DNA of 6,784 nt from JBOHUX01 sp050734915. Its GTDB lineage: Bacteria > Chloroflexota > Dormibacteria > Dormibacterales > Dormibacteraceae. The stretch is taken from assembly GCA_050734915.1 (NCBI GenBank), contig JBOHUX010000127.1:1-6784 (forward strand), written 5' to 3'. The first letter of the stretch is position 1. Each line of letters starts with the position of its first letter. Below, one piece after another: positions 5,381 to 6,784 of this stretch. The position numbers were made by a program, and so were the translations under genes. Below the pieces are notes generated by a model, which saw only the letters and a program-made list of their open reading frames with translations, had not been told where the DNA came from and made no database searches.

Positions 5381-6652
5381 TCACGGGTAGATTCCCCGGT
5401 CGGCGGTGGCGGCCGCCACCCGCTCGACCGCCAGCACCTGAGCGGCGCTGCGCATGTCTAGCTTGCGCTCCGCCCTCGTCGCCAGCACCTCCCGGAGGGC
5501 GCGCTCCATGATGTGCTGGAGCTTCTGGTTGACCTCGTGCTCCGACCAGAAGAAGGACTGCAGATCCTGGACCCACTCGAAGTAGCTGACCGTCACGCCG
5601 CCGGCGTTGGCCAGGATGTCGGGCACCAGCAGTATGCCGCGGCTCCGGAAGACGTCGTCCGCCTCCGGCGTGGTGGGACCGTTGGCGCCCTCCACGATCA
5701 GCTTCGCCCGCACGGCGCCGGCGTTCCGGGAGGTGAGCTGGTTGCCGATCGCGGCCGGCACCAGGACGTCGCACTCCAGCTCCAAGAGCTCCTGGTTGGT
5801 GACCTCCTTGGCACCCGGGAACCCGCGCAGCGTCTTCTCGCGCCCGCGGTACTCGAGCGCTCTCTTGACCGAGATCCCGAGCGGGTTGTAGATGCCGCCG
5901 TAGTCCTCGGAAACAGCGACGATCGTGCAGCCGGCCTCCTCCAGGAGCCGGGCCGAGACGCTGCCGACGTTGCCGAAGCCCTGCACCGCCACCCGCGCCC
6001 GGTAGGGTTGGAGGTCGACCTGCTGGAGGGCAGCCAGGGTGCAGATCATGACCCCGCGCCCGGTCGCCTCGGTCCTTCCCGCCGATCCCCCCACCTCGAG
6101 CGGCTTGCCCGTCACCGAGGCGGTGACCGAGAAGCCGCGATGCATGGAGATGGTGTCCATGAACCAGGCCATGGTCTGCGCGTTGGTGTTCATGTCGGGG
6201 GCGGGGATGTCGCGATCGGGCCCGATCAGGACCGAGATCTCGGTCGCGAAGCGCCGGGTCAGATGCTCCAGCTCGTTGAGGCTGAGCTCGCGCGGTTCGA
6301 CGATGACCCCGCCCTTGGCGCCGCCGAAGGGGATGTTGACGACCGCGCACTTCCAGGTCATCCACATCGCCAGCGCCTTCACCTCCTCGAGCGAGACGTC
6401 CTGGTGATAGCGGATCCCGCCCTTGGCCGGTCCGCGGTTGATGTTGTGCTGGACGCGGTAGCCGGTGAAGACCCGCGTGTGGCCGCTGTCCATCCTGACC
6501 GGGAAGTGGCACGTGAACTCGCGCTGGACGTCGCGCAGGATGGCGCGCAGCGCCGGATCCAGCTTCAGGATCTCGGCCGCGATGTCGAACTGCGTCTGGG
6601 CGGTGCGCCACTCGTCGGCCTCGACGGCGGCGGCGCTCTTGACTGCACTCAT
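5381..6652 (-). CDS. gdhA: glutamate dehydrogenase (Glu/Leu/Phe/Val dehydrogenase family)
   Basis: This 423-residue cytoplasmic enzyme interconverts glutamate and 2-oxoglutarate plus ammonium using NAD(P), linking nitrogen and carbon metabolism; the family is usually a homohexamer. The N-terminal substrate domain has NRGPAKGGIRYH with Lys77, TWKCAV with Lys101, the catalytic Lys113 in PFGGAKGG, and Asp153 in PAPDMNTN. All four sit at a constant 12-residue offset from Lys89, Lys113, Lys125 and Asp165 of the Clostridium symbiosum enzyme, so the active site looks intact. The dinucleotide domain has VQGFGNVG (223-230). The next strand ends VSEDYGG with acidic residues (249-250), which hints at NAD over NADP, weakly. 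The length is typical of the 410-430 residue bacterial class. ATG 6652 has GAGGG at 6664-6668, 11 nt upstream, a rather long spacing. The gene follows the TPP enzyme by 14 bp and is likely in the same operon. Activity on leucine or valine cannot be excluded. Confidence 0.95.
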   Translation of the reverse strand: MSAVKSAAAVEADEWRTAQTQFDIAAEILKLDPALRAILRDVQREFTCHFPVRMDSGHTRVFTGYRVQHNINRGPAKGGIRYHQDVSLEEVKALAMWMTWKCAVVNIPFGGAKGGVIVEPRELSLNELEHLTRRFATEISVLIGPDRDIPAPDMNTNAQTMAWFMDTISMHRGFSVTASVTGKPLEVGGSAGRTEATGRGVMICTLAALQQVDLQPYRARVAVQGFGNVGSVSARLLEEAGCTIVAVSEDYGGIYNPLGISVKRALEYRGREKTLRGFPGAKEVTNQELLELECDVLVPAAIGNQLTSRNAGAVRAKLIVEGANGPTTPEADDVFRSRGILLVPDILANAGGVTVSYFEWVQDLQSFFWSEHEVNQKLQHIMERALREVLATRAERKLDMRSAAQVLAVERVAAATADRGIYP

Positions 6653-6666
6653 CTAACCGTTGGCCC

Positions 6667-6783
6667 TCACATCAGAACCGATGAACGAGGATACTCAGCC
6701 TCCGGGTCGCAGAGGACGTTGACGCAGGCCGGCACGCCGGCCCCCGCGGCTCGCGCGAGGGCGGCCCGGATCTCCTGGGGGCG
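6667..6783 (-). CDS. C-terminal end of a thiamine-pyrophosphate-dependent enzyme (partial)
   Basis: The frame enters from the right edge and encodes 38 residues, ending at the TGA with plus-strand coordinates 6667-6669. It reads RPQEIRAALARAAGAG, then VPACVNVLCDPEAEYPRSSVLM. This is the usual ending of acetolactate synthase-like and related TPP enzymes: a final helix, the strand PALVNVxxDPEA, then a short Pro-containing tail. These enzymes decarboxylate or condense 2-oxo acids such as pyruvate. Only the tail is present, so the exact reaction (acetolactate synthase, benzoylformate, oxalyl-CoA or other 2-oxo acid decarboxylase) cannot be assigned. It lies 14 bp upstream of glutamate dehydrogenase on the same strand. 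Confidence 0.7.
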   Translation of the reverse strand, partial: RPQEIRAALARAAGAGVPACVNVLCDPEAEYPRSSVLM

Positions 6784-6784
6784 C

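Noticed and set aside
4041..5390. 449-codon open frame on the plus strand opposite the ArsR-type gene
   Set aside because: The opposite strand has a clear winged-helix protein. This frame runs through the AT-rich promoter region and shows no motif, so it is an antisense shadow.
5346..6611. 421-codon minus-strand frame overlapping glutamate dehydrogenase
   Set aside because: Same strand but another frame; the product is Arg/Gly/Pro-rich with no domain, while the alternate frame has all catalytic residues of glutamate dehydrogenase.
6728..6745. GGCCGG...CCGGCC inverted repeat near the right edge
   Set aside because: A 6-bp GC-only dyad inside the TPP-enzyme coding sequence is expected by chance at this base composition.

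Overview
The window is high-GC bacterial DNA (roughly 65-70% G+C by eye) with tightly packed genes and frequent GTG starts. Several starts have no recognisable Shine-Dalgarno sequence, and at least one promoter looks leaderless. An ECF sigma/anti-sigma pair, a two-domain ArsR regulator and leaderless-type promoters suggest a soil-type high-GC lineage such as Actinomycetota or Chloroflexota/Dormibacterota. This is inference; there is no rRNA or other marker gene. I see no tRNA, rRNA, CRISPR array, insertion sequence or phage gene.

Region 1 (1-3530, plus strand) is a compact four-gene run. It holds an ECF sigma factor (56-643), a single-pass zinc-motif anti-sigma factor with a large outer domain (627-1724), an ABC-2 exporter ATPase (best start 1762, end 2673) and its six-helix permease (2673-3530). 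The genes overlap or nearly touch, so they are probably co-transcribed, which would link an envelope-sensing sigma/anti-sigma switch to a two-component ABC exporter. A perfect 12-bp inverted repeat (1750-1775) covers the ribosome binding site and GTG start of the ATPase gene and could control its translation.

Region 2 (3540-5057, minus strand) has a 330-residue regulator with a C-terminal ArsR-type winged helix and a long N-terminal domain, followed after 33 bp by a RimJ/RimL-like GNAT acetyltransferase. The regulator is divergent from a small Arg-rich protein gene (5137-5361). The 79-bp gap between them (5058-5136) has a good sigma-70-type promoter whose expected start site falls on the A of the small gene's ATG. 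It also has a dyad around the -35 box and short direct repeats over both -10 regions, as expected of an autoregulated divergent operator.

Region 3 (5381-6784, minus strand) has the C-terminal end of a thiamine-pyrophosphate enzyme entering from the right edge, followed after 14 bp by a complete glutamate dehydrogenase. This looks like a metabolic operon of 2-oxo acid and amino acid chemistry.

No non-coding stretch exceeds 300 bp; the longest clear gap is the 79-bp divergent promoter region. Nothing here is a recognisable defence or mobile system. The parts most worth a second look are the hairpin over the exporter start, the leaderless divergent promoter with its operator-like repeats, the uncharacterised small basic protein and the sigma/anti-sigma/exporter linkage.
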